A stretch of DNA of 64,000 nucleotides from Clonostachys chloroleuca (lineage: Eukaryota > Ascomycota > Sordariomycetes > Hypocreales > Bionectriaceae): contig JBANAY010000004.1 of assembly GCA_037952775.1 (NCBI GenBank), forward strand, positions 9,734,001-9,798,000, given 5' to 3'. The notes below the pieces were generated by a model. The model was not told the DNA's origin. It saw only the letters and a program-made list of their open reading frames with translations, and did no database searches. The translations under genes and the position numbers were made by a program. Of this stretch, positions 1-10,957 are shown piece after piece (the first letter of the stretch is position 1; each line of letters opens with the position of its first letter).

Positions 1-557
1 TTGGTAGGAGGGGGGACAGTTCCTCTAGCGAGATCGAGGGGTTGGGAAAGCGACGAACCTTAACCTTGGATCCGACATGGAAGAAGGCGAAGTCTCCAGG
101 GACTAGGTGGTGAGTGATGCCAGTGGCCTCGTCCTATCTCAATGGTTAGTCCAAACTGATGACTTTTGGCAATGATTCGGGCATTTGTGCCCAAGAGATG
201 TTCCCAAATAGAGACTTATATCTGGCGCCCCGAATAACAAAGTAGAAAGAATGGAATTACGTACCAAAATATCGATTTGGCCCTCGAGGACATACTTGGT
301 CTCCTCAAAGGTGTAATGGGCGGGTCGAGCAGGTCCAGCGGTGATCTTGTAGAACCCAGAGGTGAAGTGAGATGGCGAGTCCGTCGTCTGGGTGCGGATC
401 GAGTGGAAATCAGCTGTGGTAGCGTTCTCACCCTGGGGAAGGGGAATGAACTCAGAGCCGGCGCCCTTGATGATGGTGAGAGGAACGAGCTTGTCAGACA
501 CTGGACTAGGGTTAGAGCTTCCCGGCCTCAGGTCGGTTCAGGGGTAAGGAACTTACT
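1..557 (-). CDS. EutQ-like cupin (ethanolamine-utilisation-type), 3' end outside window
   Basis: Exons read 557 (one base), 500-265 and 133 to beyond the window edge. The protein starts MSDKLVPLTIIKGAGSEF and continues through HFTSGFYKI, ARPAHYTFEETKYVLEGQIDIL, then DEATGITHHLVPGDFAFFHVGS after the intron at 134-264. This is a single-domain cupin of the fungal 'ethanolamine utilization protein' type; a small-molecule or metal-binding role is inferred from the family and no substrate can be read. The frame has no ATG at its 5' end (it opens with GTG). A 56-bp intron at 501-556 with a GTAAGT donor, CTAAC branch and CAG acceptor joins an upstream A to TG and makes the ATG at the splice junction. 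Confident in family, fairly confident in the start. Confidence 0.85.
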
Positions 558-2193
558 TTTTACTACTTTGGTGTATCCGTAAGATAGACAGGAAAATCAA
601 TTTTAAGATCAAGTTCGAGGGGCATATCGATTAATATACCTTCTGTCAGGAAAAGATAGCGACGTATTCGGTGCATTCTCGGGATGCATCGCAAAATCCC
701 TTGGCGGTGGTGAAATCGGGACCATTCCCGCCTTTTAGATCGCCATACTACCAATTAGAGATCATACCGGAAGCCATTCATTCTAGCCTGCAGGCGGGCT
801 CGCGTAGGCTAACCCCAGATGGGGAGGGGATCTTCATTCATCCTGCACCAGTATCATGAAAGCAATTGTCGGAACTAACCCTGGTTGTGCTCGAAGCGAA
901 ATATCCAAGCCGGGAAGCCGTCACAAAGAGAGAGCAAATAGAATCAAAACTCTGCTCAGGGCTCAATATGATCAATCTTCTGACTCGAGTCACCTACCAC
1001 GGTTCAAGGCCTATCTCGTCTTGGAAACAGGGGCAGGGAGAAGGTGCGCCGGCCAGCGATCCGATCAGGTGATCGGCTGGCGTCCGTAGACCCTCCCCTC
1101 GACCAAAACCATGTCTTCGGCTGACGAACCGATCAGAGGCATCACGGTGCCTTTCCCAAAGCAGCCAAGCTCGGATCAACTCGAACAAACTTCCCCCTCT
1201 GAATTCGTCGGATGTTGTTCGGAGTTCGTCTTATCCGTCGTCGTAGCATCCCTCTTCAAAACAATTGGGCGTGTGGCTGACTCTCTTATATGAGACGATG
1301 TTTGTCGATTCGTGGATTCGTGGATTCGTGGATTCCAAAATACTCGAGGAATGGGTTATTCTCGTTCCGTTCTTTGGTCCTGGTTATCTCGCTTTTATTG
1401 TCATTTCCCATGTCAGCATTGAGCAGTATCCTCATCAAAACCGGGTACGTGCATAGAGCTGACAGTTTCGATCTGAATGCTGAAACGGCATCCGATTACT
1501 AGCAGGCGCAATTAGCAAACAGCCCGAGTCCAATAAGCTGCTTGGTGTGGAGGAATTAAGCCTTCTTACCGGCTCAGCTTAATCTAGACGACAGGGCCAA
1601 CGCAAATAGTTCAGCATCTTGGATATTTGGAAGATCGGAACAAGAGAAGAATGTACTGCCGAGGGTGGAGGCACGAGTATCCGTCTCGTCAAAGCTGTGT
1701 AAGTAAAGATGCAGTACTAAGGAGTCTAAGAGTGCTCATGGGGATCATTTTTCCGAAACATATCGAGGAAGGAGCGAGACTGTTCCGATCAGTCTGGTCT
1801 CGTGATCACCCAAAGGAATTGTGAGTTAGGGAGTCGGGCGGTGAGAGAACTAAAGAAAGGCCCGGCAGAACAAGGAGCTGGATAGGGGCTCCCACCGCCT
1901 ACCTAGAGACCTCGCAGCATCGCGGCATGGGGGCCAGATAGGTGCTCAAGAATGTCTGTATCGTCTGATAGCAACTGTAATCAACAGCTCTTACGTCATG
2001 AGCTAACCTTTCTACTTTATCCCTACTGAGATGTATTTCTCCCCGTTTTGTTCCCACTGACACACCCAACGTCCATTCAAAACCCGTGGGCGGCACTCAG
2101 AGAACAAAGCGCGCACTCTTCCACTCAGCCCCGTTTTGTGCAGCTCTCTCCCCGACAAGGTATCGAGTTTCCTACACAGCCTCTCATCTCATC
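558..2193. other. Intergenic, no supported gene
   Basis: Only short unsupported ORFs lie here, between the 5' end of the cupin gene and the 3' end of the MFS gene. The one visible structure is an 8-bp tandem repeat (GATTCGTG, three copies plus a partial) at 1307-1336. Confidence 0.6.
1307..1336. repeat. Short tandem repeat, 8-bp unit GATTCGTG x3
   Basis: Three exact head-to-tail copies of GATTCGTG followed by GATTC. It lies outside any supported gene. Confidence 0.8.
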
Positions 2194-3992
2194 TCAATAC
2201 TTAAAGAGCTTTTGATCGATGCCGACAGCTCGTTTGTTCCTCATTGTGTAGTAGAATCGCATCAAGAGGCACCCCACGGAGACCATGAGCAAGAAGCCGG
2301 CATTGATCCAGTGACCCATCGGGTACCCCTTGGCAGCCTCCTCTGCCTTATAGATCCATACACCGACGATTTGGCCCGGCGCACCCATCGAGATATTGAG
2401 GGCAATTGCCAACCCGATAGACGCCGTCGAGTGTAGATTGGAGGAAAGCCACCCGAGGAGTGGAGGAATACAGGCAAAAGAACCCGAGGCTGCGATAATG
2501 AGACATCCATAACGAGCCTATACAATCTGGTCAGCTGGCCGGCCAAAGTATTGGAAGCATCGCCGCATGGACTACTCACACTGTACGCATGCGGGGGGAG
2601 TGTGGCAGAAGCGATGAAACCGACCGCCCCAAGAAGGGAAAATATGGAGGAATGAAGCGCACGACTAAGGATCTCCGTGTTAGCACCTCGATCCAAGGAG
2701 GAAGGACTGTCCTCTTTTGCTTTTCCTTACGCATTGAAGTGGTCAGCCGACCATGAAGCCGCAAGGGTAACAACATATGCACATGCATAAGGAGGGACAG
2801 TCATAAGCTGAGCATTCAGGTTTTCGAACTTGGGTGGAGTTAACAAGTGTTCACAACCACAGCTGGGAAGACGAGGGTAGCTACTTACACCAAGGCCAGC
2901 TGTCAACGAGGGAGTAAAGAGAGACAAGCTCGAGAACGGGACGGAAATGCCAAAGTATATCTAGATCGAATGGGTCAGATATGCTTTTTTTTCAACTGGG
3001 CGGGCAATATCCATACAATATAATGGCACCACAATCTCCATTCGAGGAGTGTTGACTTCGCATCAGTCCATGTCATTGCCGCACTACTGCCTTGGGAGCC
3101 AAGCCCGGAAAGCCGCTGAGCAGCGAGCGCTTTTTCCTCTGCGGAGAGCCACGAAGCGGTCTCGGGGTAGTCTGGAAGTGCGAACCACACGAAGAAAGCC
3201 GCTAGGATCGACGGAAGGCCCTCCAAAATGAACAGCCATCTCCACCCCGATAGGCCTTGGACTTGATTCATATGGCCAACGCCATAGGCAATCGCTCCAC
3301 CGAACGCGCCAGCAAGTGTTGCCGAGGCTAAAATTGCGGCAACTCGAATGGATCTCTCTTCAGGTCGATACCAGAATGTCAAGTAGTAGACCAGACCAGG
3401 GAAGAGTCCTATTCCACGTGAGTTAACTTTAATGTGTCTCTGTGTTTAGGCTCATGATACATACCTGCTTCAAACACACCGAGTAGAAATCGCACAACGA
3501 CAACCCCAGCATAGCTCTGGACTCCAGCGAACCCCACCGTGATGGATCCCCACGACAGCATAAGAAATGCGATCCATCGGCTGGGCCTGACCTTCTTGAG
3601 GAAGTAATTTGACGGGACTTCGAATATGGCATAGGCGATGAGGAAGATCATCAGAGCGATGGTATACTGGTAGGCGGTCATGCGGGTGCGGGTAAGCAGG
3701 TCATCGCCGGTGGTTGAGTTCAGCACCTTGGCATTTCCGATATTGGAACGGTCAAGGTAGCATAGCAGGTAGATCGCCGCGGATAGCGGGATGATGCGAT
3801 AGTCCTGCCGGCGCACCAGTTGCTTGGACATTGCCTCGCTGATCTCGCCGTTTTGATGGGGGCTCCCGGACTGCCATACACAACACGCATTAGTCCGTTT
3901 CAAAGCTTGAAGGCCAAGTTCAACGTTACCTCGACATCTTCTAATGCTTCTAAGGGTGCATCGTACCCAGGAACAGCTTCTTTGTCTGACAT
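2194..3992 (-). CDS. MFS anion:cation symporter (allantoate/nicotinate permease type)
   Basis: Seven exons (3992-3930, 3870-3465, 3408-3017, 2960-2889, 2828-2731, 2664-2580, 2517-2194) give an intact 479-residue protein. It starts MSDKEAVPGYDAPLEAL and continues with the ACS-family N-terminus RRQDYRIIPLSAAIYLLCYLDRSNIGNAK. Typical later segments are GVFEAGLFPGLVYYLTFWYRPEER, the GWRWLFILEG motif and a C-terminal GYPMGHWINAGF. About twelve membrane segments are expected. Relatives (Dal5, Tna1, Seo1-like) import carboxylates such as allantoate or nicotinate; the actual substrate cannot be read. All introns are short with GT..AG ends and frame is kept throughout. Confidence 0.93.
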
Positions 3993-5692
3993 CTTTGAAG
4001 TTGGCGAAATGGATAAGTCAACAAAGACAAGCGACGCAGTTGTGGCAAAGAGCAAGAAAGGCGGGACAACATGGCCACTGCCTGAAATCTCGGTATACTT
4101 TCTTGGGCAGTCGCAGGTTTCCCCGCACGGTCAGACCGACTTTTTTTTCTCCTCCGATCATCATTTCCCCTTTTCGACTTAAATTGATAACCCGCCGCCC
4201 AGCGCACGTTGTCCCAGGGTCACATCCTTCCGACACTGATCAGGATGGGGAAATTGCGGATACTTCTAATTAAATAGGTCCTGGCCCAGGTCAATTTGGG
4301 AGTTTTCCCTGGGCACTAATGATGAAATCCCTGGTCAACTCAACTCGTCGGCCGTCTTAATACCGAAACCAAATTGTATTATTCCCCACTGCCAACACTT
4401 CTCAACGGGGAGAAAACTTTGAATCAGGGACTGGCTTTGAAATTTTGTGGAAATGTCGCCGGGTTCCTCCTGTGATTGTTGCGAGAATCGTTGAGTCAAG
4501 TTCGGAACTATTATTTAGTGTTAATAACCTCTCTTGCTATGCTAATGCCCGTATAGCTTCTCTTCCAAACCTAGTTATTGGTATGATGTTAGGCCTGGCC
4601 AATCTCTTCACACTACTTTCTTCTTCAGATACTCCCATAGTAGGATGGTCACGGGACTAGTAAAGTACTGATTCGTGTAGCGAACCCTCTTGATATATTA
4701 AGTTCATGGCAATAGCAGCCTACATCTGCGATATACACCAGCCCCCCAAGTTGAAATACCAGCAGGATAATACGTTTTCAATCTAAAGCTTTCTTCATCA
4801 TATACAGCATTTGTGGAAATCAGCTCGATTGGACATCAGATCGCAGTAGGCCTGTCAATAAAGGCAAGACACTATGTGAGTTATAGCACGGTAGTGGGTC
4901 TTCAAGCCCAGAGACTCTTCAGGTTCGGTAGAGGTCTTTCCATTTGATAGTGGTGGCCGAACCTTTGGCATGGAACTTCCCATATTTCATCATTTAAATC
5001 GTATTTGATGCACGATTGCCTCCAAGGACTTGATCGCCTTAGATGTGCACGCGGTCAGAGGGCATTTTTCAGGTACTCGAGGTTCAAAATAGTGCTGAGG
5101 TGACAAATGAACACTCCCAAATACTTCATCTAGCCTGTTGTCAAAAGCTACAAAAAAAGGGATATTCCTCGATTTGAACACTGAAATACACGTCGATCGG
5201 TACTGCTATTCCAAGGGAGATTTCATTGATAATTTGGAATTCCGCTTGCGGGCCAGCCCACGATGGCAACGCCATGCTGCCACATGGTTGTTTCCCCATC
5301 ATGATTCAGCCTGGCCGAACCGTACCTGGATATTAACCCCTTTGTTTGGTTTGCGAAGTCTCAGTTGGAATGCATAGAGGCGATCACTGACATTTCTGGA
5401 GAATGGCGTAGGTCTGTCTTGCTTTGCGACGCTAGTTTAAGTCTCTGCTAAGGGATATCCGTCCAACGCCAACCATGGTTTCAGTCTCCTAGGCGATACT
5501 AGAGACATGAATGATTCATTGATGCAGAAAACGCGTCATACACAATTAGGAATGAAACAATTCCCCTGATATTTATTAGCCCCTGATCCGCAACTCTGAC
5601 AGCATGGACAAGCCGGTCTTCTTGCTCTCACCATCAACACTCTACACTATCTATCTTCGACTACCTACTTCCCACTATTTCCTATACTTAAG
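3993..5692. other. Intergenic, AT-rich, no supported gene
   Basis: This is the upstream region of the MFS permease and of the small secreted ORF. I see only unsupported short ORFs. The last about 60 bp before 5693 are rich in CT/CTAC and look like a fungal 5' leader. Confidence 0.55.
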
Positions 5693-5989
5693 ATGAAGCT
5701 CAGTAGCATCCTCGCTAGTTTCATGCTTGTGGAAGCTGGCCTTGCAGCTTCTCAAGTGAGAACCGATTTTCGCCAGGCTTGGCGATTTAGAAATCTGGGC
5801 AATCACGAGCCATACGACAAAAGCTCCTCCCGTAGGAGTGTTATCGACTCGCGTCAATATGAGGACCCTAAGGGTCTCGACAAGCAAGGCCCATATTCAT
5901 CGTCCGCAACCCATGCGCCAACGGATCTGCCAGTGGAGCATGAACCTGGAACAATGCCGAGAGAGACCGAGCAAGCGAATCAGAACTAA
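5693..5989 (+). CDS. Putative small secreted protein, 98 aa
   Basis: A single-exon ORF preceded by a pyrimidine-rich leader. The N-terminus MKLSSILASFMLVEAGLAASQ is a good signal peptide (Lys, hydrophobic core, small residues before the cut). The rest is polar and low in cysteine. A dibasic SSRR at about residues 46-49 is a possible Kex2 processing site. I do not recognise a family. The alternative is a chance ORF or the first exon of a longer gene; no matching downstream exon was found. Confidence 0.5.
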   Translation: MKLSSILASFMLVEAGLAASQVRTDFRQAWRFRNLGNHEPYDKSSSRRSVIDSRQYEDPKGLDKQGPYSSSATHAPTDLPVEHEPGTMPRETEQANQN

Positions 5990-7448
5990 GACCACTTTTC
6001 CCATCTTTGCCATGGCACTGCCTAACAACATTCCAACGGGAAAGGTAGAGAATGAGTATATGAGGGTTGGGTTAGCCTTTCCGGAAAACGCCAGCCGGCC
6101 AGGCCACAGGATCCTCAGCCTGTGAGGTTGATATGCGATTGAACATCTCAATTACGGCTTGTTTCTTCTACCAACGCAACAATCGAACGCCACATGACCC
6201 GAGGGGCCAAGACAAGCTGGCTTATTTTAAGGAAAAGGGTTCTCTGAGGAGAGTGTTTCTTACAACGAGGCCTTCTTTATATCGACCCTCGAAAGATGGA
6301 CTAGTTTCTTAGCAGCTATGTACATTATATTATGAGGAATACATATGTCTTCCCACTTATTATCTCCCTTATTCATTGCGTTGAGATGTCGGGTCTGGCA
6401 TCTTCTCTTGCTATTTTGTACCTTACACTCAAACTCTCTCCAGGATTATCTCCCTTGAAATCAAGGTCTTAAGGCTGTAACGATGCAGTCCAGAGCGATG
6501 AGTGGCTACCAGCAACGGCCTTTGAGTGTCGGGACTCCTCGTGCTTGCACTCTTCTACTCAGATAGCCAAATGTTAGGTTCCATAATATGAACATCCAAG
6601 AAACCTCTAGTAATCGTGCTTCAGAGTCTGTTCACTACACAGACAACCAACGGCTAAACATATGTCTAGAGTTTCGACATCTATCGATGCCAAAAAAAAT
6701 TGTTGCAAGGTAGATGATATCACGACCACTTGGGAAGTCTGCCTAGTAACATGAAAGGTACAATAAGTGGACATATGAATATAAGTTGAATGAGCAGCGA
6801 CAGCCGCCGGATGGACGAGCAGAGTAGAAACGAGTACCAATCTACCATTAATACCCTCATTTTATCCATGAGCCGGTGTTTCAACCCCTCATCTCAACTA
6901 TTGTGCAACATGCCGTCATATCGAGTGGATTCGAGCCGACAACCCTCGCTCTAGACCGCCATTCTCAGGAACAGCAACCCCTCATCCAATCAGCAATTCA
7001 CCACGGCCGACACCTTTGTATCACGGAATGGCGAAAACGACAATCGGAATTACGAAAACGATGCGATTGCCGATGTCGGTTGGCGGCCGATGACAAATGT
7101 GGGTAGATCTGGGGATGACGCCATGTGCCTGCGCATGACGCGAGGGACCGACGACGGCCCTCGACAAATCACAGCAGCGCCCTGGCGGATGAGATCAAAT
7201 GGTACCATGTTGAGATAGAGCAGCCCTTGATGCAGATTCATGCTGGTTGACACAAGAGTTCCATCAGTGACTATGGGGCACGTAATTGCGATCACGACAT
7301 GGACGACGTGGTGTTTTGCCCAGCCTCGGTCTACATAAAGACAGCGTTGATCCCCAACTAAGTGAGCCATTGCCATCGACCGTCAGCATATAACAGCCAG
7401 AATCAGCCGAATACCACCTTCCCTCTTCCCCCTCCCACACCACAAAAA
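5990..7448. other. Intergenic with one dispersed-repeat copy
   Basis: No supported gene. It carries repeat copy 1 (6374-6446). The final 70 bp before the DUF1993 gene are CT-rich, as expected of a 5' leader. Confidence 0.55.
6374..6446 (+). repeat. Dispersed repeat, copy 1
   Basis: The core TTGAGATGTCGGGTCTGGCA followed by TCTT is shared exactly with copies at 15594-15669 (inverted) and 47743-47810. A second shared block, ACTCAAACTCTC, lies about 25 bp further on. The remainder is diverged. Its nature is unknown; an old transposon or LTR fragment is one option. Confidence 0.8.
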
Positions 7449-8030
7449 ATGGCCTCTCTCACTCTCTACGATACCGTCGTCCCGGTGCTGATCCGCGGAT
7501 TGAACACCCTCGACCACGTTCTGACCCAGGCCGAGAAGTACGCCAAGGAGAAGAACGAGGACGTCAACACCTACGTCCAGGACCGCCTGGTTGAGGACCA
7601 GCTGCCCCTCGGCTTCCAGGTGCAAAACACCTCCAAGGCCGTCCAGGTCGCCATCGGTCGCCTGACCGGCACCGAGCCCGCCTTCTTCGAGAACAACGAG
7701 AAGACGATTGGTGACCTGCACAACCGCATCAAGAAGACTCTCGACCAGCTGAAGGCCCTCGACGCCGCGCAGGTCAATGCTCGTGCTGGACAAGAGGTTG
7801 ATCTGTGAGTTTCCCGTCAATTAATCCTGAAAAGGAGGTGCAAAGTTAACACAAGAAACAGCGTCGTTCCGTGGACCGGCTTCTCCCACAAGGTCACAGT
7901 CCAGCAGGCCGTATTAACCCACAACTTCCCCAATTTCTTCTTCCACATCACCACCGCCTACTCCATTCTGCGAGCCAAGGGTGTACCTCTGGGCAAGAGG
8001 GACTTCATCGCCGAGTTTTTGGGGTTTTAG
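7449..8030 (+). CDS. DUF1993 family protein
   Basis: Two exons (7449-7804 and 7862-8030) encode 174 residues: MASLTLYDTVVPVLIRGLNT...HVLTQAEKYAKEKN, GFQVQNTSKAVQVAIGRLTG, VVPWTGFSHKVTVQQAVLTHNFPNFFFHITTAYSILRAKGVPLGKRDFI. This is the full DUF1993 domain, a helical-bundle family found in fungi and bacteria. It resembles DinB-like helical proteins, but no catalytic role is established. Codon use is strongly C/G-ending, suggesting good expression. The intron interrupts the Leu codon after EVD and has a GTGAGT donor. Confidence 0.9.
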
Positions 8031-8411
8031 ATGACCCGCTATCGAGGCTGTGAATGCAATCCGCGACGGATGCGACAGCCAATCGTTCGCCGAGGATAGA
8101 AAAGAAAAAAAGACAATTTCAGTCCATCAGATCAATTGAATTTTTGAGACATTTGATATTCCCTGGAGTGCATGATAAAGAGCTCGGAGACGACCGTGTG
8201 TGTTCACGAGCACCCTCGTGTCGATTCATTAATGGGGACCTCTATGACTGACGTTATCCAAGGCCACAATCACATCATCCATTGTGAGCCCATCTTACCT
8301 ATCTTATTGCCGCATAGTGGTCCATACCGTCCAAATGAATACCAACGTAGACCGCTCGACTCTCGCAGAACATCGTACTTGAAAACCACCATATTTTCAA
8401 TTGATTTTGTC

Positions 8412-9814
8412 ATGGGAGAAACCTCATTCAAGGCAATCATCGTCGGTGGTGGGCCTGTGGGTTTAGTGGCTGCGCACGCCCTGGAGAAGGCAAACATCGA
8501 CTTTGTCGTCTTAGAGAACAAGGCCGACTTGTCTCGCGATGTGGGAGCCAGTGTCGTCATCGGGCCGCAAAATCTCAGGGTAATGAATCAGCTTGGTGTG
8601 TACGGTCAGCTGCTGGGCATCGGTAGCCAGCTTCAGACAAACAAGAGTTTTCTCCTAGACGGGTATAAGTTCAAGCAGAACAATGACTTGCTAGCTCTGG
8701 CTGGGAAGTAAGTAGCCTCTCCCTCAAGACCCGAACCTCGATCGTTTCTTATAGTACTCTAATACGTTTGGTATCGGAAAGCCACGGCGTAGGATATTTG
8801 GCATTCCACCGGGCAGAACTTGTCCGTGAGCTCTATGAGAGCCTCTCGGATGGCGTGAAGCGTCGCTACTTCACCAATCAAAAGGTAATCAACATCGAAT
8901 CCCTTGATACAGGAGTCAAGGTCACCACCAATGACGGCAGTGTCTTCGAAGGCTCGATCGTCATTGGCGCAGATGGCGTGCATAGCGTGACGCGCAACAC
9001 CATTCGCAAGTTAGCCATCGAGGAGAACCCAGATATCGAATGGGACCCCAAGGATCCTTTCCCGGCCATCTATCGCTGCATGTGGTGCAGCTTCCCTCCC
9101 CCTGAAGCCCCCGGCGCCAACTACGAGGCAACAAGCAAGGATAGATCCGCCATGTTCTTAACAAGCCGAGACCGTGGCTGGATATTGACATACGACAAAT
9201 TCCCGGAGCCGACAACCGAGCGCCACACGTATACGGAGAAGGATGTCGAAGCATTCGCCGCCAATATTGCCGAGTTCCCTGTCAACGAAACTCTCAAGGT
9301 CAAGGACGTATTCGCGAAGCGCCAGACGTGGGGCATGTCGGATTTGGGAGAGGGCGTCTTGAAGCATTGGTACTGGAAACGGATTGTTCTCGCCGGAGAT
9401 TCGTGCCACAAGTATACTCCGAATGCTGGCCTGGGCTTGAACAACGGCATTCAGGATATCGTGGTTCTATCGAACGAGTTGCATAAAGCTGTTCGAGCGC
9501 AGCCTACGGAGAACATCAGCACAGAAGCCCTGGAGCAGATATTCAAAACATACCAGGAAGCGAGGCGGGAGCCAGCTATCCAGGACTGCAATCAGTCGGC
9601 CATGGTGACGAGGGTACAGACCTGGGCCAGCTGGTTTCACTACCTTCTAAGCCGATTCATCTTTGCTCGCAACTTTGTCGGATGGCTGATGCGGAGGTAT
9701 GTTATCTCTCCAGCGATTCGTCAGGCATCGGTCTTCGATTTCATTCCAGCCAAGGATCTGCCGGCCGGCACGGTAAGTTGGGTGCATCCGGTTCCAAATC
9801 TGAGGTCTGAATAA
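8412..9814 (+). CDS. FAD-dependent monooxygenase (PHBH/PaxM-like)
   Basis: Two exons (8412-8707, 8755-9814) encode 451 residues. The N-terminal dinucleotide-binding motif is AIIVGGGPVGLVAAHALEKAN with E/R positions following. GADGVHSVTR is the DG motif and GDSCHKYTPNAGLGLNNGIQD is the GD motif that binds the FAD ribityl chain. The C-terminus has hydrophobic stretches (WFHYLLSRFIFARNFVGWLM) as in membrane-attached monooxygenases of terpenoid pathways. It probably hydroxylates or epoxidises a small hydrophobic substrate; none can be named. No polyketide, terpene or NRPS backbone gene is in the window, so a cluster role is not supported. It is convergent with the SRR1-like gene, 230 bp apart. 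Confidence 0.92.
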
Positions 9815-10044
9815 AGAGCCAGGAAGGTTTCGATGTTGACATCGGCTGTCAGGGGTAAAGTTCGTGGGTGTGTATAGAGTAGAACTAGCCAGCACCGGCG
9901 TCAACGAGAAAGATGGTTCGTGAGCGAGCGTGTTTTGAATGTCAACGGAGAATGTGATGAAAGAATGGCTAAGTGTGGCTCTCGTGTAGGCGGTTTTGGG
10001 ATATCGCGAGCGCCAGGCTCTGTATTAAGTGTTAAATTTAACGT

Positions 10045-10957
10045 CTATAGCTTTCCTTTCAGTGGTGCAGTGGCCTCAGCACCTTCTAATGTTCTCTCCA
10101 GCTGTCTCCAGTAGAGCGCCATAGGGAACGGGTTATCTGATTCCGTCCAGAATCCTTCACCACTGATCACTCTCCGCTGGTAACTTCTTTCCTTCAAGCC
10201 CCTCATCAAGGATTCGACATTTCTATGCTCCGCCGTCCGTTTCTCCCATTTCAGTTTAAGTGCGTTGAAATCATCCCCGATAAGTACTGGCGCTATTCTT
10301 TCCAAGGACTGGGCTTTCTCTGACTTCTTCTGTGTAGCAGCAAATAATCTTCCGTACGCCTCGATAGTCAAAAACGGACTATAAATAAGAGTTTCCTCGT
10401 CGATCATTTGCCCCGCCTCCCCAAGATCGGAAGCCTCCGGGGTTCTGAGTACCTGAACGCCAAGAAAGCTGAGAAAGTCCTCGTCCGTCTTGGTGAAGCT
10501 AGGATCTTGGGCGTACAAAGGGATCTGGAACTGTCTTTCGGAAGTCGCTTGGATATGTGAGGCAATGGCCATAAAGATGGCAAGCTGTTTCATCCGACGT
10601 GATTGATCTTTCGATGCGCCGAGACTTCCCAGACCCAGAGATATGATCTTGTTTATCCTTGGCCGGCTCTTAGCATGAAGCATGGCCTCGAATCTCGTGG
10701 CCAACGCTGAGCGAAAGAAGAGTTCCTTCGACTCAAGGTATAGAGCAAAGAGTTTCTCACTTTGCTTCGACAAACCCCTTGCTTTTGCGAGGTTGGGGAT
10801 AGAACCTGAAGATTTGGAAGTGGGCTTTAAACTCCGGCGTGAAGGTTTATGTGAGTCCCATCTGGGCATGACGATTTGTTCCACTGTATAACGTGTGAGC
10901 TTTTTCCATATCCGGGCGACAGGGATCGGTTTCTAGATGCATACCCATGACCTCCAT
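10045..10957 (-). CDS. SRR1-like domain protein
   Basis: The main exon at 10883-10045 has the SRR1 pattern: INKIISLGLGSLG, then QLAIFMAIASHIQ, IPLYAQDPSFTKTDEDFL, GVQVL and ETLIYSPFLTIEAYGRLFA. SRR1 proteins are linked to circadian or heme regulation in plants and yeast; the fungal role is unclear. The main frame opens with GTG, so I propose a 13-base first exon (10957-10945, ATGGAGGTCATGG) spliced over a 61-bp intron, giving MEVMVEQIVMPRW and 283 residues. The internal ATG (MPRWDSH) is the alternative start. Confidence 0.8.

Noticed and set aside
6910..6945. GGATTCGAGCCGACAACCC resembling a tRNA T-arm
   Set aside because: Stem positions do not pair and no acceptor or D-arm could be built around it on either strand.
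7383..7820. Minus-strand ORF of 145 codons rich in Leu, Val and Gly
   Set aside because: Mirror of the strongly biased DUF1993 coding exon.
8412..9814. Secondary-metabolite gene cluster around the FAD monooxygenase
   Set aside because: No polyketide synthase, NRPS, prenyltransferase or terpene cyclase in the window; neighbours are unrelated housekeeping-type families.
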